The notes below the pieces were generated by a model. The model worked only from the letters and a program-made list of their open reading frames with translations, was not told the origin of the DNA and did no database searches. 10,130 nucleotides of DNA from CANLBN01 sp047638515 (GTDB lineage Bacteria > Pseudomonadota > Gammaproteobacteria > Pseudomonadales > Cellvibrionaceae). Shown here piece by piece: positions 1 through 6,669 of the stretch. How positions within the stretch are numbered: the stretch's first letter is position 1; each line of letters begins with the position of its first letter. The stretch covers positions 1 to 10,130 of the forward strand of contig JBLIME010000086.1 of NCBI GenBank assembly GCA_047638515.1, written 5' to 3'. Position numbers and translations under genes: made by a program.

Positions 1-1
1 A

Positions 2-1294
2 GTTATCCCTCATATTACCGATGAAATTAAGCGCCGCATCAAGGCCGGTGGCGAGGGCTATGAGATTGTCCTAGTTGAAATAGGTGGCACGGTAGGTGAT
101 ATCGAATCACAACCTTTCCTAGAGGCAGTTAGGCAATTACGTGTTGAGCTAGGTTCGCGTTACACACAGTTAATGCACTTAACACTGGTGCCTTACATCG
201 CCACGGCAGGTGAGACTAAGACGAAGCCCACCCAACATTCAGTAAAAGAGCTGCGTTCAATTGGCTTGCAACCCGACATTTTATTGTGTCGCTCAGAACA
301 AATTATCGATGATGATTCACGCCGAAAAATAGCCCTTTTTACTAATGTCGAACAGCGTGCAGTCGTGCCCTTGGCCGACGCAAAAACTATCTATTCAATT
401 CCACGTTTTTTAATGGAGTACGATCTTGATTCTATTGTGCTCGATAATTTTGGTCTCACCGCAAAAGTTGCCGATCTAAGCGAATGGGATGCGGTGGTCG
501 ATGGTAAATTAAACCCCGAACACGAGGTTACTATTGCGATGGTGGGTAAATATGTTGATTTACTCGATGCCTATAAATCATTAAATGAAGCACTCAGTCA
601 CGCGGGCATTAAAACTCGCTCAAAGGTCAACATTCTTCATATCAATGCAGAAGATCTCGAAGAAAAAGGCATAGGTCAATTGCGCAATGTCGACGCCATA
701 CTGGTACCGGGTGGTTTTGGTAATCGTGGCTTAGATGGGAAGTTGATGGCAGTGCGCTTTGCCCGTGAAAACAAAATACCGTACCTCGGCATTTGTTTGG
801 GAATGCAAACAGCAGTAATTGAGTTTGCACGCAACGTCGTCGGCCTCGATGACGCTAACAGCACCGAGTTTGATACGAAAACGCCGCATCCCGTGATTGG
901 TCTTATCACCGAATGGATCAATGCTGAAGGTGAGCGTCAGACTCGCGATGTCAGTTCTGATATAGGCGGTACTATGCGTCTGGGTGCACAAGAGTGTCAC
1001 CTGGTTGAAGGCGCAAAAATCACCGAGGCTTATGGTTCTGAAATTATTGTTGAACGCCATCGTCACCGCTATGAGTTTAATAATAATTATCTTCAAAAGT
1101 TACGTGATGCCGGCTTAAAGATTAGCGGCTGGTCGTCAGATGATACTCTTGTAGAAGCGATCGAACTTGAAGACCATCCGTGGTTCATCGCCTGTCAGTT
1201 TCATCCAGAGTTCACCTCTAATCCCCGCGACGGACACCGATTATTTACAGGCTTTGTCAAGGCTGCGCTAACTTGTAATGCAGCTAAGTCTTAG
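2..1294 (+). CDS. pyrG: CTP synthase (glutamine-hydrolysing), 5' end outside the window
   Basis: Makes CTP from UTP with ATP and glutamine-derived ammonia; cytosolic, last step of de novo pyrimidine nucleotide synthesis. The frame is open from base 2 and the first complete codon aligns with about residue 115 of the E. coli enzyme. The 430 residues seen plus about 114 missing match the usual length near 545. The synthase part shows VEIGGTVGDIES (the Glu is a Mg ligand in E. coli) and GEVKTKPTQHSVKEL-like sequence (here GETKTKPTQHSVKEL). The class I glutamine amidotransferase domain shows GICLGMQ with the nucleophile Cys codon at 794-796, and FHPEF at about 1199-1213 supplying the catalytic His and Glu. 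GTMRLGAQ and ERHRHRYE are also typical. The ATG at 173 is internal, not the start. kdsA follows after a 337-nt gap. Identity is very secure from sequence conservation. Confidence 0.98.
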   Translation, partial: VIPHITDEIKRRIKAGGEGYEIVLVEIGGTVGDIESQPFLEAVRQLRVELGSRYTQLMHLTLVPYIATAGETKTKPTQHSVKELRSIGLQPDILLCRSEQIIDDDSRRKIALFTNVEQRAVVPLADAKTIYSIPRFLMEYDLDSIVLDNFGLTAKVADLSEWDAVVDGKLNPEHEVTIAMVGKYVDLLDAYKSLNEALSHAGIKTRSKVNILHINAEDLEEKGIGQLRNVDAILVPGGFGNRGLDGKLMAVRFARENKIPYLGICLGMQTAVIEFARNVVGLDDANSTEFDTKTPHPVIGLITEWINAEGERQTRDVSSDIGGTMRLGAQECHLVEGAKITEAYGSEIIVERHRHRYEFNNNYLQKLRDAGLKISGWSSDDTLVEAIELEDHPWFIACQFHPEFTSNPRDGHRLFTGFVKAALTCNAAKS

Positions 1295-1411
1295 TGCTAC
1301 AGGCATTGATAAGCAAAACAGAGATGCGGGCTTAACGCCCCGACAAAATGTTTGGTAGCGCCTTGATAACACGTTGTAAAATAATTATTTGCTGCAATGT
1401 AACTCTTGGAT

Positions 1412-1439
1412 TTGACTTTTAAATAAGCCAAATTTTAAA
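1412..1439 (+). promoter_or_regulatory. Possible sigma-70 type promoter ahead of kdsA
   Basis: TTGACT at 1412-1417 matches five of six -35 consensus bases. It is followed after 16 nt by TTTAAA at 1434-1439, matching four of six -10 bases. The position, about 190 nt upstream of kdsA, would suit a promoter that makes kdsA-eno partly independent of pyrG. The -10 element is poor and the surroundings are A/T-rich, so a chance match is quite possible. Confidence 0.25.
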
Positions 1440-1457
1440 GATGTATAGCCAGCTGAG

Positions 1458-1565
1458 ATGTTATTTAAGGCTGTAAAGTTTGCGATTTTGGTCTGGCTGG
1501 CGTATGCCAGTTGCTGCATCTTTCGGTCTAGTAGACTTGTCGAGCAGAGTGTGGGGGGCAAGTGA
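1458..1565 (+). CDS. Possible 35-residue single-pass membrane peptide (unverified small ORF)
   Basis: An ATG at 1458 opens 35 codons ending in TGA at 1563-1565. The predicted peptide begins MLFKAVKFAILVWLAYASC: a short basic N-terminus, then about 15 hydrophobic residues (roughly 8-22), then a polar tail with Arg, Ser, Glu and Lys. This is the shape of a small inner-membrane protein. Against it, there is no well-spaced Shine-Dalgarno sequence (only GAG touching the start codon), I recognise no family, and an ORF of this size can arise by chance. It lies just downstream of the promoter candidate at 1412-1439 and reads towards kdsA. Confidence 0.2.
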   Translation: MLFKAVKFAILVWLAYASCCIFRSSRLVEQSVGGK

Positions 1566-1631
1566 TCGGCATCGATGATCAACTGATGATAGCGTTTGAT
1601 GGTACTGATATTGTTAACGAGCGAAAATTAA

Positions 1632-2480
1632 ATGAATAAAGTGATTAGTGTAGGTGATGTCGCCATTGCCAATGATAAACCATTTACCCTTTTTGGCGGT
1701 ATGAACGTACTCGAGTCAAGGGATGTGGCCATGCAAGTTGCCGAGGCTTATGTACATGTCACCTCAGAGTTAGGCATTCCCTATGTTTTTAAAGCCTCTT
1801 TCGATAAAGCTAATCGCTCTTCTATTAATTCATACCGCGGCCCCGGTCTAGACGCAGGTCTGCGTATTCTTGAAGAGATTAAAAAAACATTCAACATACC
1901 TGTTGTCACCGATATACATGAAATTCATCAAGTCCAAGCGGTAGCTGAGGTTTGTGATATTCTTCAGTTGCCTGCTTTTTTAGCGCGTCAAACTGATCTA
2001 GTAGAGGCGATGGCTAAAACAAATGCGGTAATAAATATTAAAAAACCACAGTTTTTAAGCCCAGCTCAGATGAAAAATGTTGTCGAAAAATTCAAAGAGT
2101 GCGGCAATGAAAAGATAATCTTGTGCGAGCGTGGCAGTGCTTTTGGGTACGATAACCTCGTTGTCGACATGCTGGGCTTTCGCACCATGAAAGAGGTCAG
2201 CAACGGTGCGCCAATTATTTTTGATGTGACTCACGCACTCCAATGTCGCGATCCCATGGGTGCAGCTTCTGGTGGCCGCCGTCAACAAGTCGCAGAGCTT
2301 GGCCGTGCGGCACTCGCTGTGGGTATTGCAGGTTTGTTTTTAGAGGCGCATCCCAATCCTAATGCGGCTAAATGTGATGGTCCAAGTGCCTTGCCCTTAG
2401 CGCAGTTGAAAAGTTTCTTAATCCACATGAAAGCGATCGACGATGTTGTTAAAGCATTGCCGGCGCTTAATATTGATTAA
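1632..2480 (+). CDS. kdsA: 3-deoxy-D-manno-octulosonate 8-phosphate synthase (KDO8P synthase)
   Basis: Condenses phosphoenolpyruvate with D-arabinose 5-phosphate to give KDO 8-phosphate, the committed step of KDO synthesis for LPS inner core; cytosolic. The 282 residues match the family length (E. coli 284) without visible gaps. Conserved blocks include LFGGMNVLESRD, FKASFDKANRSS (Lys54 and Lys59, substrate-binding in homologues), SYRGPGL, LPAFLARQTDLVEA, FGYDNLVVDM, DVTHALQCRDP and EAHPNP. Asn25 stands at the position occupied by a metal-binding Cys in metal-dependent members, so this should be the metal-independent class. A TAA directly precedes the ATG in frame, which fixes the start; the ribosome site (around AACGAG) is weak. 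Its CMP-KDO product pathway needs CTP from the adjacent pyrG, and its substrate PEP is made by the next gene, eno. Confidence 0.98.
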   Translation: MNKVISVGDVAIANDKPFTLFGGMNVLESRDVAMQVAEAYVHVTSELGIPYVFKASFDKANRSSINSYRGPGLDAGLRILEEIKKTFNIPVVTDIHEIHQVQAVAEVCDILQLPAFLARQTDLVEAMAKTNAVINIKKPQFLSPAQMKNVVEKFKECGNEKIILCERGSAFGYDNLVVDMLGFRTMKEVSNGAPIIFDVTHALQCRDPMGAASGGRRQQVAELGRAALAVGIAGLFLEAHPNPNAAKCDGPSALPLAQLKSFLIHMKAIDDVVKALPALNID

Positions 2481-2515
2481 AGTTTTTACTAAAAGTGGTG
2501 TTTTTAATAAAAACT
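2481..2515. repeat. A/T-rich inverted repeat in the kdsA-eno gap
   Basis: AGTTTTTA at 2481-2488 is repeated inverted as TAAAAACT at 2508-2515 with a 19-nt spacer, beginning immediately after the kdsA stop codon. The stem would be weak (one G-C pair per arm end) and there is no T-run after it, so it is unlikely to be a strong terminator. A role as a processing or protein-binding site is speculation. Confidence 0.3.
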
Positions 2516-2549
2516 CTAATCTATTCTACTGTTAAAGGAGATAATCTTA

Positions 2550-3848
2550 GTGAGTAAAATTGTTAATATAAAAGCCCTCGAGATGTTGGATTCTCGTGGC
2601 AACCCGACTGTGTTTGCAGAAGTTTCACTCGAGTGTGGTGCACTTGCCTCAGCCTTTGCTCCATCGGGCGCCTCCACTGGATCCCGCGAGGCCCTAGAGT
2701 TACGTGATGGCGACCAAAGTCGCTACCTTGGCAAGGGTGTGTTGACCGCAGTCAATAACATCAATACCACGATTAAGGACTTACTAATCGGTCGTGATGC
2801 CAGTGCACAACGCGAACTCGATCAATTGATGATCGATGCAGACGGTACTGAAAATAAAGCAGTATTGGGTGCCAATGCAATTCTAGCGGTATCGCTAGCT
2901 ATTGCCAAAGCTGCAGCTGTATCCAAAAAAATTCCGTTGTATCAGCACATTGCTGATATCAACGGTACGCCGGGTCATTACACCATGCCGATGCCGATGA
3001 TGAATATCATCAATGGTGGTGAGCATGCCGATAATAATGTCGACATCCAAGAGTTTATGGTTCAGCCCGTTGCCGCAAAAAGTTTTGCCGAAGCTTTAAG
3101 AGTTGGCGCAGAAATATTTCATGCACTTAAAAAAATATTAAGCGCCAAAGGCTTGAGTACAGCGGTTGGTGACGAAGGCGGTTTCGCACCTAACCTTTCA
3201 TCTAATGCAGAGGCTGTAGCGATCATCAAAGAGGCAGTCGGTGCTGCAGGTTATGAGTTAGGTAAGGATGTCACCTTAGCATTAGATTGTGCCGCTTCAG
3301 AGTTCTATATAAATGGTGAATATAATTTAAAAGGCGAAGGCAAAATATTTAGCGCAGAAGGTTTCAGCGATTACCTAGCGCAGTTATGTGAGCAATACCC
3401 TATTGTCTCGATAGAAGATGGACAAGACGAATCGGATTGGGATGGCTGGAAATACCAGACAGAAAAATTAGGTCATAAGATTCAATTAGTGGGTGATGAT
3501 TTATTTGTGACGAACACTAAAATATTGAAGCGTGGTATCGATACTAATATTGCCAACTCAATACTCATCAAGTTTAATCAAATCGGTTCTTTATCAGAAA
3601 CTTTAGACGCTATAAAAATGGCACAGGCCGCAGGTTATACGGTCGTTATTTCTCACCGTTCGGGCGAGACAGAAGATACAACTATTGCAGACCTAGCGGT
3701 GGCAACTGCAGCGGGTCAAATTAAAACAGGTTCTTTGTGTCGCTCTGATCGTGTCGCTAAATATAATCGTCTGTTATATATTGAGGCTGAACTAATTGCT
3801 AAAAATGGTGGCGTACCCTACAACGGCGGTGCTGAACTTAAACGTTAG
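2550..3848 (+). CDS. eno: Enolase (phosphopyruvate hydratase)
   Basis: Interconverts 2-phosphoglycerate and phosphoenolpyruvate in glycolysis and gluconeogenesis; cytosolic, and in many gammaproteobacteria also a degradosome partner of RNase E. The 432 residues equal E. coli length, with essentially gap-free alignment. Visible hallmarks are SGASTGSREALELRDGD with the loop Ser42, the metal-binding MNIINGGEHADNN region, VGDEGGFAPN with the catalytic Glu, LALDCAASEF, PIVSIEDG, QLVGDDLFVTN, and the enolase signature ILIKFNQIGSLSET containing the catalytic Lys, followed by SHRSGETED. The start is GTG at 2550, chosen because a strong AAAGGAG (2534-2540) lies 9 nt upstream and the N-terminus MSKIV matches homologues. 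It lies 69 nt after kdsA and 75 nt before ftsB. Confidence 0.98.
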   Translation: MSKIVNIKALEMLDSRGNPTVFAEVSLECGALASAFAPSGASTGSREALELRDGDQSRYLGKGVLTAVNNINTTIKDLLIGRDASAQRELDQLMIDADGTENKAVLGANAILAVSLAIAKAAAVSKKIPLYQHIADINGTPGHYTMPMPMMNIINGGEHADNNVDIQEFMVQPVAAKSFAEALRVGAEIFHALKKILSAKGLSTAVGDEGGFAPNLSSNAEAVAIIKEAVGAAGYELGKDVTLALDCAASEFYINGEYNLKGEGKIFSAEGFSDYLAQLCEQYPIVSIEDGQDESDWDGWKYQTEKLGHKIQLVGDDLFVTNTKILKRGIDTNIANSILIKFNQIGSLSETLDAIKMAQAAGYTVVISHRSGETEDTTIADLAVATAAGQIKTGSLCRSDRVAKYNRLLYIEAELIAKNGGVPYNGGAELKR

Positions 3849-3859
3849 TTCTAAAGCAG

Positions 3860-3894
3860 GTTTTGTATCTGTTTTTTATAAGCCGATACAAAGC
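3860..3894. repeat. Hairpin in the eno-ftsB gap
   Basis: GTTTTGTATC at 3860-3869 pairs with GATACAAAGC at 3885-3894 (10-bp stem with one G-U pair, 15-nt loop). The loop contains a T-run, but none follows the stem, so this is not a standard intrinsic terminator. It could attenuate or protect the eno mRNA end while still letting transcription reach ftsB; this role is inferred only. Confidence 0.4.
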
Positions 3895-3923
3895 ACTTGT
3901 GTTGATGTTGTGAAGAGTCGAGT

Positions 3924-4226
3924 ATGAAAATACTGATTGCTGGATTAATTGCGTTGCTGCTGAGTGTCCAGTATCGGCTCTGGATTGGTGAGGGCAGTAT
4001 CGCGCATCGAGTTGAATTGCAGCGCAAGATCACACGACAGCAAGGCGAGAATGCCGCGCTGCGCGAGCGTAATCGAATCTTAGCTCTGGAGGTCGACGCA
4101 CTTAAATCAGGTTATGCTGCGATAGAGGAGCGCGCGCGCGAACAGATGGGGATGATTAAAAAAGGTGAGACATTTTTTATGATTATTGATTCCGATAAAA
4201 AAATGCCAACTCGAAAAATAAAATAA
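3924..4226 (+). CDS. ftsB: Cell division protein FtsB (divisome FtsBLQ subcomplex)
   Basis: A small bitopic inner-membrane protein which, with FtsL and FtsQ, activates septal peptidoglycan synthesis by FtsWI. The 100-residue protein (E. coli 103) begins with a hydrophobic transmembrane segment at about residues 2-16. Then comes the family motif QYRLWIGEGS, a periplasmic coiled coil at about 27-65 rich in Ala, Glu, Leu, Arg and Asn, and the conserved distal region IEERAREQMGMIKKGETFF. The last 15 residues are polar and variable, as usual. The start is ATG with GAAGAG 6 nt upstream. The eno-ftsB-ispD-ispF arrangement is the classic gammaproteobacterial order, supporting the call. ispD begins 18 nt after the stop. 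Confidence 0.95.
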   Translation: MKILIAGLIALLLSVQYRLWIGEGSIAHRVELQRKITRQQGENAALRERNRILALEVDALKSGYAAIEERAREQMGMIKKGETFFMIIDSDKKMPTRKIK

Positions 4227-4244
4227 AATATAACGCGAACGCTC

Positions 4245-5048
4245 ATGAACAGTGACAGCAATAAGAACAACTCCATCGATGCTCAATTAACTGCGTCCAC
4301 AGAAAAAACTGTTAATGAGTTCTCTTCAGCTGCTCCACATCAAGCGCGTGCAATTTGGGCGATTGTACCTGCAGCAGGACTTGGCCTGCGCATGGGTAGT
4401 GACGTAGCTAAGCAATATTTAACCATCAACAAAAAAACAATTTTAGAACACACCTTATCGCGATTATTAAGCGTCGAGTGTATTACTGAGATTGTGGTGG
4501 TGTTAGACGTAAACGATCAGGTCTTTGCAACCTTGCCCTGCTCGAAAAATACTCGAGTAACGACCGCGGTCGGAGGTAAAGAGCGCTGTGATTCAGTAGT
4601 GTCTGCATTAATCGCGCTGCAACAAAAAGCAGCTGCCAGTGATTGCGTGTTGGTTCATGACGCTGCTCGATGTTGTATTCTTCCGAGTCGAATTAATAAG
4701 CTCATTGCTTATCTTAAGGATGATAAGGTCGGTGGCTTATTAGGGGTTCCCATTAGCGATACGCTTAAACAGGTCAATGAGCATGATAAAAGTTTACAAA
4801 CTCTAGACCGTGATATGGTTTGGGCGGCACAAACGCCCCAGCTGTTTCCTTACGATCTGTTGAAGCTGAGTTTAGAGAAAGCCATAGCGGCAAATGTGCC
4901 CATCACTGACGAAGCCTCGGCAATTGAATTTTGTGGTTTGCATCCACAGATGGTGATGGGGCATTACGACAACATCAAAATCACTCACTCCAATGATATT
5001 GTGATGGCAAAAGCCATAATGGATGATCAGAGTCTGACGTTAAAATAA
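4245..5048 (+). CDS. ispD: 2-C-methyl-D-erythritol 4-phosphate cytidylyltransferase
   Basis: Transfers CMP from CTP to MEP in the non-mevalonate isoprenoid pathway; cytosolic homodimer in known members. The nucleotidyltransferase core starts at about residue 37 with AIWAIVPAAGLGLRMG. Residues matching E. coli catalytic or substrate positions are Arg49 (E. coli Arg20), Lys56 in AKQYL (Lys27), HDAAR at 138-142, Thr173 in SDTLK, DR at 188-189, and Lys245 in DNIKIT (Lys213). TDEASAIEFCG is also characteristic. The usual P after HDAAR is Cys here. At 267 residues it is about 30 longer than E. coli IspD (236), because of a Ser/Asn/Thr-rich N-terminal leader. No ATG, GTG or TTG codon that would give a normal-length start is visible between 4245 and the core. 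The ribosome site before 4245 is poor. ispF follows after 21 nt. Confidence 0.96.
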   Translation: MNSDSNKNNSIDAQLTASTEKTVNEFSSAAPHQARAIWAIVPAAGLGLRMGSDVAKQYLTINKKTILEHTLSRLLSVECITEIVVVLDVNDQVFATLPCSKNTRVTTAVGGKERCDSVVSALIALQQKAAASDCVLVHDAARCCILPSRINKLIAYLKDDKVGGLLGVPISDTLKQVNEHDKSLQTLDRDMVWAAQTPQLFPYDLLKLSLEKAIAANVPITDEASAIEFCGLHPQMVMGHYDNIKITHSNDIVMAKAIMDDQSLTLK

Positions 5049-5069
5049 GCACTAGGCACTAGGCATAAT
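5049..5069 (+). repeat. 7-bp tandem duplication at the ispF ribosome binding site
   Basis: GCACTAG occurs twice in tandem (5049-5055 and 5056-5062), followed by GCA. The junctions create AGG at 5054-5056 and again at 5061-5063. The second lies 6 nt before the ispF ATG and is its best Shine-Dalgarno candidate, though only three bases long. Confidence 0.6.
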
Positions 5070-5594
5070 ATGAGTTTACGAATTGGTAATGGTTATGACG
5101 TTCACGCTTTTGACGATGGTAGACAAGGCATCGACAAAATAGTGATTGGGGGGGTGATGATTCCACACACTCACGGTTTAATGGCCCACTCCGACGGCGA
5201 TGTCCTACTGCATGCCTTGTGCGATGCTTTGCTGGGTGCGGTAGCTTTGGGCGATATCGGCCAGCATTTTCCCGATACCGATATACACTATCAAAATATA
5301 GACAGTCGTGCACTATTAAGGATAGTTTATGCCAAGGTACAAAATGTAGGCTTTAACGTTGTGAATGCAGATATGACGATTGTGGCACAGGCACCTAAAA
5401 TGAGCTCTTATATCAGTGGAATGTGTCTTCACGTGGCTGATGATTTAAAGGTTGATGTCGATGCTATTAATATCAAAGCAACTACGACCGAACATTTAGG
5501 CTTTACGGGTCGCAAAGAGGGTATCGCAGCCTATGCAGTCGTATTGTTGAAATCAGCGTTGGAGTCAACGCGTGCGACTAATCAATCAGCTTAA
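5070..5594 (+). CDS. ispF: 2-C-methyl-D-erythritol 2,4-cyclodiphosphate synthase
   Basis: Cyclises CDP-ME 2-phosphate to MEcPP with release of CMP, two steps after IspD in the MEP pathway; known members are cytosolic trimers with zinc. The N-terminal RIGNGYDVHAF supplies the metal ligands Asp10 and His12, and the third ligand is His48 in AHSDGDVLLHAL. Other family blocks are ALGDIGQHFPDTD, DSRALL, VNADMTIVAQAPKM and IKATTTEHLGFTGRKEGIAA. The 174 residues are about 15 longer than E. coli IspF (159). The extra length comes from a small insertion near residues 15-22 and a polar C-terminal tail. The core is intact. The usual His in GHGYDVH is Asn here. In most relatives truD follows directly; here a long non-coding stretch follows. 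Confidence 0.97.
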   Translation: MSLRIGNGYDVHAFDDGRQGIDKIVIGGVMIPHTHGLMAHSDGDVLLHALCDALLGAVALGDIGQHFPDTDIHYQNIDSRALLRIVYAKVQNVGFNVVNADMTIVAQAPKMSSYISGMCLHVADDLKVDVDAINIKATTTEHLGFTGRKEGIAAYAVVLLKSALESTRATNQSA

Positions 5595-5703
5595 GCAACG
5601 GTCTCCAGCTAAGCTCAGCGTTGATGCAAGTTGTTCGGTAAGTTGTCGCCATATTGACTAGCAATACAGGCATCAGGGTCAAGGGGGAGTTATACCAAAA
5701 TTC

Positions 5704-5715
5704 ACCTGCGCAGGT
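5704..5715. repeat. Perfect 12-bp palindrome
   Basis: ACCTGCGCAGGT is self-complementary. An overlapping alternative pairing exists between CACCT at 5703-5707 and AGGTG at 5716-5720. It could be an operator half-site pair or a fragment of a degenerate intergenic repeat; the sequence alone does not decide. Confidence 0.5.
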
Positions 5716-5809
5716 AGGTGCTTGTATCCGTGTATACGACTAAGCCACAGGGTTGTTTTACTAGAAATTTCCCCAGTGCATTCTCTTCAATAAAGACCAT
5801 ATTAATAAA

Positions 5810-5853
5810 GTTTTATACAAAGCAAGGCTATATAAAACAGTGCTATACAAAAC
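5810..5853. repeat. Cluster of short inverted and direct A/T-rich repeats
   Basis: GTTTTATA at 5810-5817 is inverted as TATAAAAC at 5831-5838, with AGC-AAG-GCT at 5821-5829 able to extend the stem inside. GCTATATAAAAC (5827-5838) is repeated 15 nt later as GCTATACAAAAC (5842-5853), with one mismatch. A further TATAAAAC lies at 5892-5899. The region is A/T-rich, which raises the chance background, but the 11/12 direct match next to a perfect inverted match is notable. Confidence 0.45.
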
Positions 5854-5991
5854 CAGAGCTACACCATCATAGAGTGAAATAAACAAAGAATTATAAAACG
5901 AGATTCATAAAAATAGTCATTTTACAGTCAACTTAATAGAAAATCTCATAAATAGAACGTTCGATAAACAAAAAAAATAGAAGAATAGGTA

Positions 5992-6669
5992 TTGTCGTTG
6001 GCTAATATATTATTTCAAGGCGTGGGTATGACTTCTGAACGTACTCGCGAACGCATGATACAGCGCTTAATTGATCAGGGTATCGTCAATGTGCAGGTAC
6101 TAGAGCGAATGCGCCAAACACCGCGTCATTTATTTTTGGACGAAGCACTCTCCCACCGAGCTTATGAAGACACAGCTTTACCTATAGGCTTTGGGCAGAC
6201 ACTTTCGCAACCTTATATTGTTGCACGTATGACTGAGCTGTTGTTAATGTCAGGAGCAAAACTCGACCGTGTACTGGAGATAGGCACGGGTTCTGGTTAT
6301 CAAACCTGTATCTTAGCCCCTTTTGTGACATCACTTTTCAGTGTCGAGCGTGTCCGGCCGCTGCAAGAAAAAGCACGTCAACGTCTACGTCAGCTGTCAA
6401 TATTAAATGTTCAGTTAACCTTGGCGGGTGCAACCTTTGGCTGGCCAGCAAAAGGCCCCTACAATGCTATTTTAAGCGCCGCTGCACCAAGCAGTATTCC
6501 ACAGGGGCTCAAACAACAGCTGGCTCCCGATGGCGTGTTAATCATTCCTGTGGGTGATGCTAAGCAAGCGTTGGTAAAAGTTGTTCGTATCGGCGCCAGT
6601 GACAAGTTCGAAGAAACTAATATTGAACCCGTTAAGTTTGTACCCCTGCTATCTGGAGTAGTGCGCTAA
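5992..6669 (+). CDS. pcm: Protein-L-isoaspartate O-methyltransferase
   Basis: Uses S-adenosylmethionine to methylate isoaspartyl residues in aged proteins so they can be repaired; cytosolic. The family N-terminus MTSERTRERMIQRL begins at residue 13, followed by TPRHLFLDEAL, HRAYEDTALPIGFGQTLSQPYIVARM and SAM motif I VLEIGTGSGYQT (94-105). FSVER and the C-terminal FVPLLSG are also present. The listed start is TTG at 5992, because homologues often carry a conserved GxGMTS lead-in like the GVGMTS here. The ATG at 6028 is a serious alternative: it has AAGG 7 nt before it (after the A of AAGGCG) and would give 213 residues. Divergence is visible at 144-165, where the usual GDGxxGW and IIVTAA-type motifs read AGATFGW and AILSAA. 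The stop overlaps the next gene by one base (TAATG). Confidence 0.93.
   Translation: MSLANILFQGVGMTSERTRERMIQRLIDQGIVNVQVLERMRQTPRHLFLDEALSHRAYEDTALPIGFGQTLSQPYIVARMTELLLMSGAKLDRVLEIGTGSGYQTCILAPFVTSLFSVERVRPLQEKARQRLRQLSILNVQLTLAGATFGWPAKGPYNAILSAAAPSSIPQGLKQQLAPDGVLIIPVGDAKQALVKVVRIGASDKFEETNIEPVKFVPLLSGVVR

Larger units (their letters stand above)
1295..1631. other. pyrG-kdsA intergenic region
   Basis: This 337-nt gap has no gene I can identify with confidence. It contains a weak GC-rich hairpin (GGGC at 1328-1331 with GCCC at 1337-1340) without a following T-run, so it is not a convincing pyrG terminator. It also holds a small perfect hairpin CTGGC-GTAT-GCCAG at 1497-1510, a possible promoter near 1412-1439 and a possible 35-residue ORF at 1458-1565. 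A 65-codon minus-strand frame over 1385-1582 resembles nothing I know and is probably a chance frame. Confidence 0.6.
5595..5991. other. ispF-pcm gap where truD and surE would be expected; no gene seen
   Basis: This 397-nt stretch has stops in all forward frames and no recognisable protein. In E. coli and Pseudomonas, truD (tRNA pseudouridine synthase) and surE (nucleotidase) lie between ispF and pcm. I looked for TruD- or SurE-like residues in the forward frames and found none. The first half is of ordinary composition and the second half (about 5780-5990) is strongly A/T-rich. It contains a 12-bp palindrome at 5704-5715 and short repeats at 5810-5853. A 32-codon minus-strand frame at 5702-5800 has no ribosome site. 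No convincing pcm promoter could be picked out. Confidence 0.7.

Noticed and set aside
1328..1340. GGGC-TTAAC-GCCC hairpin after pyrG as a terminator
   Set aside because: The stem is only four pairs and there is no T-run downstream.
1385..1582. 65-codon minus-strand ORF between pyrG and kdsA
   Set aside because: No recognisable family, no clear ribosome site, opposite to all neighbours, and overlapping the hydrophobic plus-strand candidate; most likely a chance frame.
5702..5800. 32-codon minus-strand ORF in the ispF-pcm gap
   Set aside because: No ribosome site upstream on that strand, no recognised family, and a length expected by chance; not strong enough to list as a gene.
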